DNA of 64,000 nt from Amycolatopsis vastitatis. GTDB taxonomy: Bacteria; Actinomycetota; Actinomycetes; Mycobacteriales; Pseudonocardiaceae. The DNA is taken from the NCBI RefSeq assembly GCF_002234595.1, contig NZ_NMUL01000023.1:1-64000 (forward strand). Reading direction: 5' to 3'. Numbering within the stretch: position 1 is the stretch's first letter; every line of letters begins with the position of its first letter. The position numbers were made by a program, and so were the translations under genes. Below, in pieces: positions 23,869 to 31,462 of the stretch. Below the pieces are notes generated by a model. That model did no database searches. It was not told the DNA's origin and saw only the letters and a list, made by a program, of their open reading frames with translations.

Positions 23869-24845
23869 CGTGGCACCTCGGAAAGTCGGTGATCCAGGGC
23901 TTCGGCGCCGTAGATGTCCGTCACCCACTGGTCTTGGTAAACGGTGTCCAGGTATCGGTCACCGAGATCGGGCGAGATCGCCACCGTGGTGGACTTCGCG
24001 TGCCGCGGATGGTCCGCGAGCCATTCCATCGCTCCACTGAGGACGGTCCCGGTGGAGCCGCCGAACAGGAAGCCGCACTGCGCGAGGCTGCGCGCCATCC
24101 GCACGGTTTCGATCTCCGGCACCAGCACGACCTCATCCACATAGGACTCGTCGAGCAGCATCGGCCGTACGCCCATGCCGAGCCCCGGGATCATGCGTGG
24201 CCCGGCCGGCGCGCCGAACGTGACCGAGCCGACGCTGTCCACGGCGACCACGTGCACCGACGGCTTGGCCTTGCGGAAGAAGCGAGCACAACCCATCAAC
24301 GTGCCCACGGTACCGGCACCGATGAACAGGACTTCGACGTCCGGGAACTCCGCCAGTATCTGCGGCCCGGTCGTCCGGTAGTGCGCCATCCAGTTGCCCG
24401 GGTTGGCATATTGGTTCAACCACGTATAACCGGCATTCTCCGCGCAGAGCCGCCGGACCTCCTGGAGCCGGGCACCGAGGAAGCCCTCCACGGGGTCGGG
24501 ATCGGTGACCATGCGTACTTCGGCGCCGAGAACCTGCATCAGCTGCCGCGAGGTGAGCGTGCACCGGGAATCGGTCACGCACACGAACCGGTAGCCGCGG
24601 CTGCGCGCCACCAGGCTCAACGCGACGCCGAGGTTGCCCGACGAGCTTTCCACCAAGGTCGCTCCCGGAACGAGGGCGCCACTGCGCTCGGCGGTGTCGA
24701 CCATCTCGGTGGCGGCCTTGAGCTTGATCGACCCGGCGAAGTTGAATCCCTCGCACTTCAGGTACAGGCGGTGCCCGAAGTGCGGCGTGAGGTCGACGAA
24801 GAGACGTTCGACGTTGAACTCCTGGGGAGTGACGATGACAGGCAC
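23865..24845 (-). CDS. sbnA: SbnA-like Dap biosynthesis enzyme (PLP synthase)
   Basis: A 326-residue PLP enzyme of the cysteine-synthase fold. GSIKLKAA carries the Schiff-base lysine (K41), SSSGNLG and GAGTVG bind the cofactor phosphate and ring, and SPDLGDRYLDTVY is near the C-terminus as in SbnA. Characterised SbnA condenses O-phospho-L-serine with L-glutamate to N-(1-amino-1-carboxy-2-ethyl)-glutamate. It lies directly beside an SbnB-type dehydrogenase and upstream of NRPSs with acidic A-domain pockets, which supports a Dap-supply role. A plain cysteine synthase is less likely in this context. The six-base gap to sbnB implies co-translation. Confidence 0.88.
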   Translation of the reverse strand: MPVIVTPQEFNVERLFVDLTPHFGHRLYLKCEGFNFAGSIKLKAATEMVDTAERSGALVPGATLVESSSGNLGVALSLVARSRGYRFVCVTDSRCTLTSRQLMQVLGAEVRMVTDPDPVEGFLGARLQEVRRLCAENAGYTWLNQYANPGNWMAHYRTTGPQILAEFPDVEVLFIGAGTVGTLMGCARFFRKAKPSVHVVAVDSVGSVTFGAPAGPRMIPGLGMGVRPMLLDESYVDEVVLVPEIETVRMARSLAQCGFLFGGSTGTVLSGAMEWLADHPRHAKSTTVAISPDLGDRYLDTVYQDQWVTDIYGAEALDHRLSEVPR

Positions 24846-24851
24846 GAGAGG

Positions 24852-25880
24852 TCAGTTTTTCCCGTAGCGGTCGAGTTCGTGGAAGAAGCCGTCGACGTGT
24901 CCGAGCTCGCCGGACTGCCGCAGCTGGTGGTGGACGTGCGCGCCCACGGCGAGATCGAGCACGCCCAGCCCGAACGGCGAGAACACCACCGGCTCGTCCG
25001 CCGGCGGCCGCACCCGGCCGGTCATCACGTCGTGGAGCGTGCCGTCCAGGAATTCCCGGTTCGCCACCAGCTGTTCGGTGAGGTGCACCGAGGTGCCGGC
25101 CTTCAGGCAGTGCTCGACGTCGTCGACGATGTTGGTCGCGGACAGGATGACGTCCGGCGCCAGGTCCCGCAACGACACGTGCAACACGATCGGAGAATGG
25201 TCGAACCAGCTCCGGTCGGATACATGAGGAGCTCCGGCAACGGTCGCGAACACCACCAGATCACACGAGCGCACCAGGTCTTCGACGCGATCGTGCAGCA
25301 CGATCGACGCCTCCGTGCCGGCGTTTTCCAGGTAGCCGCGGAAGCCCTCGGCATGGCCGGCGTTCACGTCGTGCACGCCGACGGTGTCGAACGCGAAACC
25401 GATGCCGTCGAGGTAGGTGTGGATGTAGCGGGCGATCAGGCCGGCGCCGACGAAGCCGACCCGGGTGGGTCTTCCTCGCTCGCGGCTGAGCCAGTCGGCG
25501 GCCAGCGCGGCGGACGCGGCGGTGCGGGTCGCGCTGATGATCGAGCTCTCCAGGCAGGCGAAGGGATACCCGGTGGCCGGATCGTTGAGGATCAGCACCG
25601 CCGAGGCCCTCGGCAAGCCGGACTCCACATTGGCCGGGAAGCTGGAGATCCACTTCAGACCGTCCACTCCGGACTCGCCGCCGAGCGAAGCGGGGAGCGC
25701 GATGATCCGCGCGTCAGGGCGGTCGGGGAACCGGAGGAAGTACGACGGCGGGTTCACCGTCGCGCCCGTGCCGTGCTGCCGGTAGGTCGCCTCGATCAGC
25801 TCGACGATCCGTTTCTCCTGTCCGTGCAGCACCTGCCCGACCTGGGCACCGGAGATCACCGAAAACCTGGGGTTCGTCAT
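24852..25880 (-). CDS. sbnB: SbnB-like Dap biosynthesis dehydrogenase
   Basis: A 342-residue protein of the ornithine cyclodeaminase/mu-crystallin family with the NAD-binding loop VGAGLIA and the substrate-binding N-terminal half (SYFLRFPD, GLKWISSFPAN). SbnB oxidatively cleaves the SbnA product to L-2,3-diaminopropionate and 2-oxoglutarate. Pairing with sbnA makes this reading much stronger than a true ornithine cyclodeaminase. The ATG at 25880 has AAGGAG upstream; the open frame extends 12 codons further without a better signal. Confidence 0.88.
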   Translation of the reverse strand: MTNPRFSVISGAQVGQVLHGQEKRIVELIEATYRQHGTGATVNPPSYFLRFPDRPDARIIALPASLGGESGVDGLKWISSFPANVESGLPRASAVLILNDPATGYPFACLESSIISATRTAASAALAADWLSRERGRPTRVGFVGAGLIARYIHTYLDGIGFAFDTVGVHDVNAGHAEGFRGYLENAGTEASIVLHDRVEDLVRSCDLVVFATVAGAPHVSDRSWFDHSPIVLHVSLRDLAPDVILSATNIVDDVEHCLKAGTSVHLTEQLVANREFLDGTLHDVMTGRVRPPADEPVVFSPFGLGVLDLAVGAHVHHQLRQSGELGHVDGFFHELDRYGKN

Positions 25881-25925
25881 CGCGCTCCTTACGCAAAGTC
25901 CTGTGTTGACAACCACGCCGGCCCG

Positions 25926-27068
25926 TCAGCGGCCGAACGCACCGGCCAGGTAGCCGTGGAAGACGTTGAGCCTCTGCATGTTCTCGGTGCCCTCCATGAA
26001 CTCCACGCCGCGCGCGTCTCTGGTGAGCTTGTCCAGCACCGGGTGTTCCAGCCTGGCGCCGGGGCCGAGGAGCTCACACGCCTCGAGCGTGGCGTCCTCG
26101 GCCAGCCGGCAGGCCCGGGCCTTGGCCGCCGACGCCAGGTGGCCGTGGCCGCCGTTGGCGTCGACGGACATCGCGGCGGACCGGATCAGTCTCCGGGTGG
26201 CCTCGATGCGGCGGCCGAGGACATCCAGCCGGTCCCGCCCGTCGCGACCGGGCCGGTCGCGCTCGGCCAGCACGTACTCGTACGCGGCACGGGCGATGCC
26301 CAGCGCGATCGCCGCCACCCCGGGCCGCAACCGGTTGAACGTCCGGACGCAGGCCCACATGCCACGCTGTGCGGCGGAGAGATGGCTGCCCAGAACGTGC
26401 TCCGGCGGGATCTCGACCCGGTCGAGGGTGATGGCGCCGATCCGCGCGCCCCGCAGGCCGACGGTGTCGATCGGAACGGCCGTGTAGCCGGGCGCCGAGG
26501 TCCGCACCAGCGTGGCGACGATTCCCAGCGGGCCGGGTCTCGTCCTGGCGAACACCACGCCGAGACTCGCCCTGGTCGCGTTGCCCACGTACCGCTTCTC
26601 CCCGGTGAGCACGCCATCCGCCGACAGTGCGGTGCGCAGCCCGCCGGCGTCCGATCCCCGGTTGGGCTCGGTGAGGCCGAAGAACGTCCACTGTGGCCGT
26701 TCCAGCAGCTGTCCGTAGAACCACTCCTTCTGCTGCTCGTCGGCCAGCAGGTCGACGAGCACCCCGGACATGGACGCCCCCGGTGCGGCGAGGAGCGTCC
26801 CGGCGTCGGCACAGGCGAGCTCCTCCAGCACGACGGCGCGCTCCAGCGAGGCCATGCCGTAGAACCGATGTCCCGCCACCGTCATCGGCGGCGCCCCGTA
26901 TTCCGGCGGAATGACCATGGTCGAGAGGTACCGGATCGCCGGCAGATCGAGGTGGTCGTTGATCGCGTCGGGGTCGCGATCGATTTCGAGAGCGATCGGG
27001 CGCAGGTCGGCGGCCCATTCGCGCACCTGCTGCCGCAAAGCCACGAGCCGGTGGTCCAGTTCACTCAC
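25926..27068 (-). CDS. Acyl-CoA dehydrogenase family flavoprotein
   Basis: Full-length (380 residues) acyl-CoA dehydrogenase: helical N-domain, FGLTEPNRGSD in the middle beta domain, and FMEGTENMQRL at the C-terminus, where the catalytic Glu of the family lies. In this operon its substrate is probably an acyl or aminoacyl group on an ACP rather than a CoA ester, with alpha,beta-desaturation the expected reaction (inference). The GTG at 27068 follows GGGGAG by five bases; it overlaps the upstream gene by eight bases. Confidence 0.88.
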   Translation of the reverse strand: MSELDHRLVALRQQVREWAADLRPIALEIDRDPDAINDHLDLPAIRYLSTMVIPPEYGAPPMTVAGHRFYGMASLERAVVLEELACADAGTLLAAPGASMSGVLVDLLADEQQKEWFYGQLLERPQWTFFGLTEPNRGSDAGGLRTALSADGVLTGEKRYVGNATRASLGVVFARTRPGPLGIVATLVRTSAPGYTAVPIDTVGLRGARIGAITLDRVEIPPEHVLGSHLSAAQRGMWACVRTFNRLRPGVAAIALGIARAAYEYVLAERDRPGRDGRDRLDVLGRRIEATRRLIRSAAMSVDANGGHGHLASAAKARACRLAEDATLEACELLGPGARLEHPVLDKLTRDARGVEFMEGTENMQRLNVFHGYLAGAFGR

Positions 27069-27768
27069 GGGCACTCCCCGGCCGCGTGTGCGCCTCGGCG
27101 AGCAGCTCGGACAGGTACGCGGTCTCGCCCGGCCCGCCGGCGACGAAGCCGCTGGCGCCGAGCAGCCGCAGCAGCGTCCGCCCGGCCGAGGTGAGCTGCC
27201 GCTGCAGGTGGGTCGCCGTCGCCTCCGGCAGCGGCAGGCCTGCCCCCTCGAACTCGGCCAGCACCGCGCCGGCCTCCTGGTGCTCGATGAGGACGTCCGC
27301 CACCGAACCCATCACCATCTGCTGACGCAGCAAGGTGGTGTCACCGCACCGGCGGCCGCCGAGGTAGCCCACGCAGTGGTCGAGCAGGCCCTCGGAAAGT
27401 CCCAGCCTCAGCCACACCAGTCCCGACCGCCAGAGCTCGCCGCCGTCCCCCGGTTGCGAGCCGTGGTCGCGCTCCGGCACGTGCCGGAGCGCGACCACGG
27501 TTCCGCGTGCCAACGTCGTCTCCGAGCCGGCCGACCGGGCGAACACGGCGCCATCCACCCAGACACGATTCGCGGACACCGCGAGCTCGGTCGGCACCAG
27601 CGCGTGTCCGAGCGGGCCACACGGCAACAGCTCCGGCAGCGCGTGGGCGCACAGCATCGCCAACGCGGGGGCGAGTCCCCGCTTCCGTGCGGTGTGCCGG
27701 CAGGCGGACATCGCCGACTCGCCTGCCGGGTCCGCCCTCCGCAGCCCGGCCGGGTTCCGGTTCGTCAT
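27061..27768 (-). CDS. Short acyl-CoA-dehydrogenase-like protein
   Basis: A 235-residue protein whose C-terminal part (LWLRLGLSEGLLDHC-like helix, then ALL-type helices and LLRLLGASGFVAGG) resembles the C-terminal helical bundle of acyl-CoA dehydrogenases. No TEP/beta-domain motif and no catalytic EGT are visible, so it is probably not an active flavoenzyme alone. It may pair with the full-length dehydrogenase that follows it, which it overlaps. The ATG at 27768 overlaps the upstream stop codon as ATGA. The family call is tentative. Confidence 0.6.
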   Translation of the reverse strand: MTNRNPAGLRRADPAGESAMSACRHTARKRGLAPALAMLCAHALPELLPCGPLGHALVPTELAVSANRVWVDGAVFARSAGSETTLARGTVVALRHVPERDHGSQPGDGGELWRSGLVWLRLGLSEGLLDHCVGYLGGRRCGDTTLLRQQMVMGSVADVLIEHQEAGAVLAEFEGAGLPLPEATATHLQRQLTSAGRTLLRLLGASGFVAGGPGETAYLSELLAEAHTRPGSARE

Positions 27769-28529
27769 GTCGCCTCGTTCGCGTCGATGGCGCAGTAGCT
27801 CAGCTGGGCACGGGGCCGGTCGTGGTGGACGAGTACCGCGCCAGCGGCCGGCTCGTACGCGCCCCAGATCCCGGTGGCGGGCACCCGCCGGTCCGGCTGC
27901 CCCAGTCCGATCACCGGCAGGCCGCTGCCGATCCCGTCCGCGACCCGCGCGACCTCCCCGGGATCCACGCCGGGAATCCGGCCGGTCCGCACGCGCCCGC
28001 CGGGATCGAAGCCGAAGTGCAACGCCACCGCGGCGTCACCGTCCAGTTCCGCGGCGGACTCGTAGGGCACGGTCGACTGGTCGAACACGAGCACCAGCGC
28101 CCGCCGGCAGGAATGCCTGCGCACGTACTCGCCGGCCAGCCTGATCGCGGTGAACGCCGCGGAGCACGCCTGGTCCATCACGGCGAACACCAGCGGTTTG
28201 CCCGCGAACCGGTGCGAAGCGCCGGCCCCGGCCGATACCCGGGGGTCCAGGTCGGGGGTGGCGTGCGCGATGATCACCACGTCGACCGGGTCCAGGCCGT
28301 CGAGCATCGCGGCGGCCATGCCGGCGAACGTGTTGCCCGTCCCCCGCCGGAGAACCTCAGGCCGGTAGCCGATGCCGTGCAGCGCCGCGAGATCCGCGAA
28401 GTACTCGTGCAGCTCCGGATCGTCTGTCCGGCTGCCGCCGGCGGCGAAGCGTCGGCGGACCAGCCGGTCGAGGCGCAGCGGAAGCACGCCGTTCGTCCGG
28501 CCGATGGCGGGCGGTGCCGTCCGGTACAT
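27765..28529 (-). CDS. Truncated KASIII-like thiolase-fold protein
   Basis: A 254-residue protein with the N-terminal half of a ketosynthase III fold: DVVIIAHATPD, then MDQACSAAFTAIRLA with a Cys at the usual nucleophile position. The C-terminal half with the HN and N/H catalytic segments of FabH is missing or unrecognisable. It lies between an ACP and the dehydrogenase genes, three bases after the ACP stop. It could be an acyl transferase or a partner subunit of the full KASIII in this operon; the reaction cannot be read from the sequence. Confidence 0.65.
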   Translation of the reverse strand: MYRTAPPAIGRTNGVLPLRLDRLVRRRFAAGGSRTDDPELHEYFADLAALHGIGYRPEVLRRGTGNTFAGMAAAMLDGLDPVDVVIIAHATPDLDPRVSAGAGASHRFAGKPLVFAVMDQACSAAFTAIRLAGEYVRRHSCRRALVLVFDQSTVPYESAAELDGDAAVALHFGFDPGGRVRTGRIPGVDPGEVARVADGIGSGLPVIGLGQPDRRVPATGIWGAYEPAAGAVLVHHDRPRAQLSYCAIDANEAT

Positions 28530-28532
28530 GCG

Positions 28533-28802
28533 CTACGCGCCCATCTCCGCCGACACGAAATCGGCGAGCGAGCGAACCGACTGGAAGTGTTCCATCCGCA
28601 GGTTCTCCGAGTCGAACTCGTGGCCGAGCTCGTCCTCGAGGTGCAGCAGCAGTTCCAGCACGCCGGTGGAGTCCAGGCCCAGCTCGAAAAGCCGGGTTTC
28701 CTCGGTGATCTCGGGCAACTCGGTGTCGAGCGCGTCGCGAAGCGCGGAATCGATGGCCAGCACGACCCGGTCGCGGTCCACGGCTTGGGTGGTCTCGTTC
28801 AT
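28533..28802 (-). CDS. Acyl carrier protein (BtrI-like position)
   Basis: An 89-residue stand-alone carrier protein; the phosphopantetheine Ser lies in LGLDSTGVLELL, with acidic helices around it. It directly follows the BtrK-like decarboxylase and the BtrJ-like ligase, the same trio that makes 4-aminobutyryl-ACP in butirosin biosynthesis, so it is the probable carrier for the amino acid handled by those two enzymes. ATG at 28802 has GGAG eight bases upstream. Confidence 0.9.
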   Translation of the reverse strand: MNETTQAVDRDRVVLAIDSALRDALDTELPEITEETRLFELGLDSTGVLELLLHLEDELGHEFDSENLRMEHFQSVRSLADFVSAEMGA

Positions 28803-28819
28803 CGTGTTCACTCCTGATC

Positions 28820-30109
28820 TCAACGGGTCGTGCGCGCGGTGGTGAGCGTCGCGAGACTGTGCAGGTGTTGCCGGGCCAGCAGGTCTTCGGGCCGGTCCCG
28901 CTCGCGGACCAGGTAGGACTGTCCGTTGTGGACCAGGACTTCGGCCGGACACCCGTGCCCGAGGAACAGGGTCGGTGACGCGGTCGGGCCGTAGGCTCCC
29001 GAGCGGCGCACCCCGACGAGGTCGCCCACGCGGACCGGCGGCAGGGCGACGTTCTTGCCCAGCAGGTCGTTGGGCGTGCAGAGCGGTCCCGCCACGTGCC
29101 AGCTCTCGACGGCCGGCTCGTCGACCCGGTTGAGCAGTTCGATCGGGAAGTTCCGCTTGACGAACGACCCGACGCCGACCGCCGCCATGTGATGGTTCGT
29201 CCCCCCGTCGGTGACCGCGAAGTTCTGGCCACGGGAGTCCTTCACGTACTGCACGCGCACGACGTAGGTGCCGGACATCGCGGTCAGGAACCGGCCGAGC
29301 TCCATCACCAACCGGGTCTCGGGGTGCCGCGCGTGGAACTCGGCGACCACCGGGTTCAGCCGGGCGGCCAGCAGGTCGACGTCGAGATCACGCTCTCCCT
29401 CGAAGTAGGCCACGCCCAGTCCGCCGCCGACGTCCACCATCTCCAGGCCGAACCCGAGCCGATCGGACAACACCTCCGCGGTCGCGAGAATCCTGCGGGT
29501 GTTCTCCACGATCGGCTCCTCGTCGAGGATGCGCGTACCCATGTACACCTGCACGCCCATGAACCGGACATGCCGATAGCGCAGGACCAGCCCGTCGGCG
29601 TCGAGCAGGCGTTCCTCGTCGATGCCGAACTGGCGCGGTTTTCCGCCCATGGTCAGCCCGGAACCCTTGACGCTGAACGCGGGGTTGATCCGCAGGGCGA
29701 CCGGGGCGACCACCGCCCTGGCGGCAGCCATCTCCTCGATCACGTCCAGCTCCCCGAACGACTCGCAGACGATCGCGTAGATGCCCTCGTCGAGGCAGGC
29801 CGCGAGTTCGGTGCGGCTCTTGCCCGGTCCGACGAAGATGATGTCCCGCGGCGCGAGCCCGGCACGGCGCGCCGTCAGCAGCTCGGACATCGACGACACT
29901 TCGGCCCGCGCGCCGTGCCCGCTCAGGAGCGCACAGATGGACAGGTTGGGATTGCTCTTCAACGAGAAGAAGATCTCCAGTTCCGGGCACAGCCGCTCAC
30001 GCAGCCCGACCAGCCGCCCGGCCAGCTCGTCGCCGTCGTAGACGTACAGCGGCGTGCCGTACTCCGCCGCGAGTTCACTGATGTCGATGCCCTGGACCTG
30101 GAACTCCAT
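28820..30109 (-). CDS. PLP-dependent aminoacyl-ACP decarboxylase, BtrK family
   Basis: A 429-residue fold-type III PLP decarboxylase. FFSLKSNPN carries the PLP lysine; GGGLGVAYF, ELGRFL, AGPLCTPNDLLGK and GAYGPTASP are present. The segments FVGPGKSRTEL, MGGKPRQFG and the shared layout recall BtrK, which decarboxylates L-glutamyl-ACP to 4-aminobutyryl-ACP. The gene order ATP-grasp, decarboxylase, ACP supports this over lysA. SbnH, which decarboxylates a Dap-containing siderophore intermediate, is in the same superfamily and is the main alternative, given sbnA/sbnB nearby. The ATG at 30109 begins one base after the previous stop; TTG at 30124 is less likely. Confidence 0.85.
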   Translation of the reverse strand: MEFQVQGIDISELAAEYGTPLYVYDGDELAGRLVGLRERLCPELEIFFSLKSNPNLSICALLSGHGARAEVSSMSELLTARRAGLAPRDIIFVGPGKSRTELAACLDEGIYAIVCESFGELDVIEEMAAARAVVAPVALRINPAFSVKGSGLTMGGKPRQFGIDEERLLDADGLVLRYRHVRFMGVQVYMGTRILDEEPIVENTRRILATAEVLSDRLGFGLEMVDVGGGLGVAYFEGERDLDVDLLAARLNPVVAEFHARHPETRLVMELGRFLTAMSGTYVVRVQYVKDSRGQNFAVTDGGTNHHMAAVGVGSFVKRNFPIELLNRVDEPAVESWHVAGPLCTPNDLLGKNVALPPVRVGDLVGVRRSGAYGPTASPTLFLGHGCPAEVLVHNGQSYLVRERDRPEDLLARQHLHSLATLTTARTTR

Positions 30110-30110
30110 C

Positions 30111-31454
30111 TCAGCCCTCTCCAAGCCGTTCGGTGATCCGCTGGTCGATCGCGGCCAGCTCCTCGGTGGTGTCGGCGACCACCACGCCGTACAGCCGGCC
30201 TTCGAAGGAACCGCTCCCGGCGCCCGCGTTGACTGTCGCGAAGTTGTTGACCACCAGGCCGGTTCCCCCGGAATGCGCCAGCATCAGGCCGTCCAGCATC
30301 CGGTTCACCTCGCCGAAGGGCAGCGGGCGCTCCAGTGGCAGTGGGTAGTACCTGGCGAGCGCGACCTGGGCGGGACCGATCAGCTTCTCCTGCAACGGCA
30401 CCTGGTACGTCGACATGTTGTGCCGGGCGTTGATCTCGATCACCGGGTACAGCCCGCCGTCCGGATCGACGAAGGCGTCGACCCCGGCCACCCCGAAGTA
30501 CCCGTCGGCCGCCAGCCGCCCCCCGAGCAGCTCCGCGGCATCCCGGATCTCCTCGAGCGTGCCGGCGGGCAGGTCGGCCGGCATTCTATGTCCCTTGTGG
30601 ACGCCGCGTTCGGTGATCGCCTCCTTGACGAAGTCGAACCGGACGGAGCCGTCCTTGCTCACCGTGAACTGGTAGTTCAGGTCCGCGGCCTTCGCCACCC
30701 ATTCCTCGATGACGAACGAGACCCGGCCGGCTTCGGCGCCACGCACGATCATCCGGTGCAGCCGGTCGAGCCGGCGCTCGTCGTCGACCACGGCAATGCC
30801 CTTGCCGGAGACGCCGAAGGCCTCCTTGACGCCGATCCGCCGGCCCGCGGCCAGCAGCGCCCGGCACTCGCCGACCGCGGCAGCCAGCTCCGCGACCGTC
30901 GAACAACCCCAGCCGGCCGGTTGGCGCAGACCCAGCTCGTCCGCCACAGCGCGGCTGTACACCTTGCTGTTGACCGATTTGCAGGTCGCCGAATCCGGTG
31001 CCGCCAGCGGGAGTCCCGTCGCCCGCGCCAAGTCCTCCTCCGCAGTGGACACGCCGTGGGCGACCAGGCGGCAGCCTCGCGCGGCCAGCTCCGACAGCGT
31101 GACCAGCAGGTCGGGATCGCCGAGCGCGTCCTCGGTCACCGACTGCCGGGCATCGGTCCCGGAGGCGACGTGCACGGTCGGCAGCTCCAGCCCGAGGCCT
31201 TTCAGGTAGGCCAGGTAGTCCGGGTCGGGTGCCGCCTTGAGCACCACGTGGTCACCGGCACCGGCGAGCAGCAGGGTGAACTCGTCCATGTGGCCGACCA
31301 TCGCGCCGCTCGCGGCCGAGGACACCCTCGGCAGCGAGCGTTCGCCGACGGCCCATTGCCGCTCCACCTCGAAGTTGCCGAGGTAGACCAGCGACGTGTC
31401 CGTCGCACCGGTCAAGGCGAGCTTCAACCGGGCGGCAAAGTCATCGTTCACCAT
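30111..31454 (-). CDS. ATP-grasp ligase, BtrJ-like
   Basis: A 447-residue ATP-grasp enzyme: VKEAFGVSGKGIAVV (nucleotide loop), FVIEEWV, and GVDAFVDPDGGLYPVIEINAR for metal and ATP binding. Enzymes of this fold couple a carboxylate to an amine or thiol with ATP hydrolysis. The neighbouring BtrK-like decarboxylase and ACP suggest a BtrJ-like role, loading an amino acid such as L-glutamate onto the ACP thiol. A peptide-ligase role is the alternative. ATG at 31454 has AGG seven bases upstream; a GTG at 31460 is also possible. Confidence 0.82.
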   Translation of the reverse strand: MVNDDFAARLKLALTGATDTSLVYLGNFEVERQWAVGERSLPRVSSAASGAMVGHMDEFTLLLAGAGDHVVLKAAPDPDYLAYLKGLGLELPTVHVASGTDARQSVTEDALGDPDLLVTLSELAARGCRLVAHGVSTAEEDLARATGLPLAAPDSATCKSVNSKVYSRAVADELGLRQPAGWGCSTVAELAAAVGECRALLAAGRRIGVKEAFGVSGKGIAVVDDERRLDRLHRMIVRGAEAGRVSFVIEEWVAKAADLNYQFTVSKDGSVRFDFVKEAITERGVHKGHRMPADLPAGTLEEIRDAAELLGGRLAADGYFGVAGVDAFVDPDGGLYPVIEINARHNMSTYQVPLQEKLIGPAQVALARYYPLPLERPLPFGEVNRMLDGLMLAHSGGTGLVVNNFATVNAGAGSGSFEGRLYGVVVADTTEELAAIDQRITERLGEG

Positions 31455-31462
31455 AGACACAC

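Noticed and set aside
20155..23892. A 1245-codon plus-strand open frame opposite the NRPS gene
   Set aside because: Same reason: low-complexity mirror translation with no family motifs, against intact C, A and PCP domains on the minus strand.
25880..25926. The SbnB-type gene as a true ornithine cyclodeaminase
   Set aside because: The family is shared, but adjacency to an SbnA-type synthase and to NRPSs with acidic A-domain pockets favours Dap synthesis.
28820..30109. The PLP decarboxylase as diaminopimelate decarboxylase (lysA)
   Set aside because: The fold is shared, but the segments GPGKSRTEL, MGGKPRQFG and AGPLCTP fit the BtrK group, and the neighbours are an ACP and an ATP-grasp ligase.
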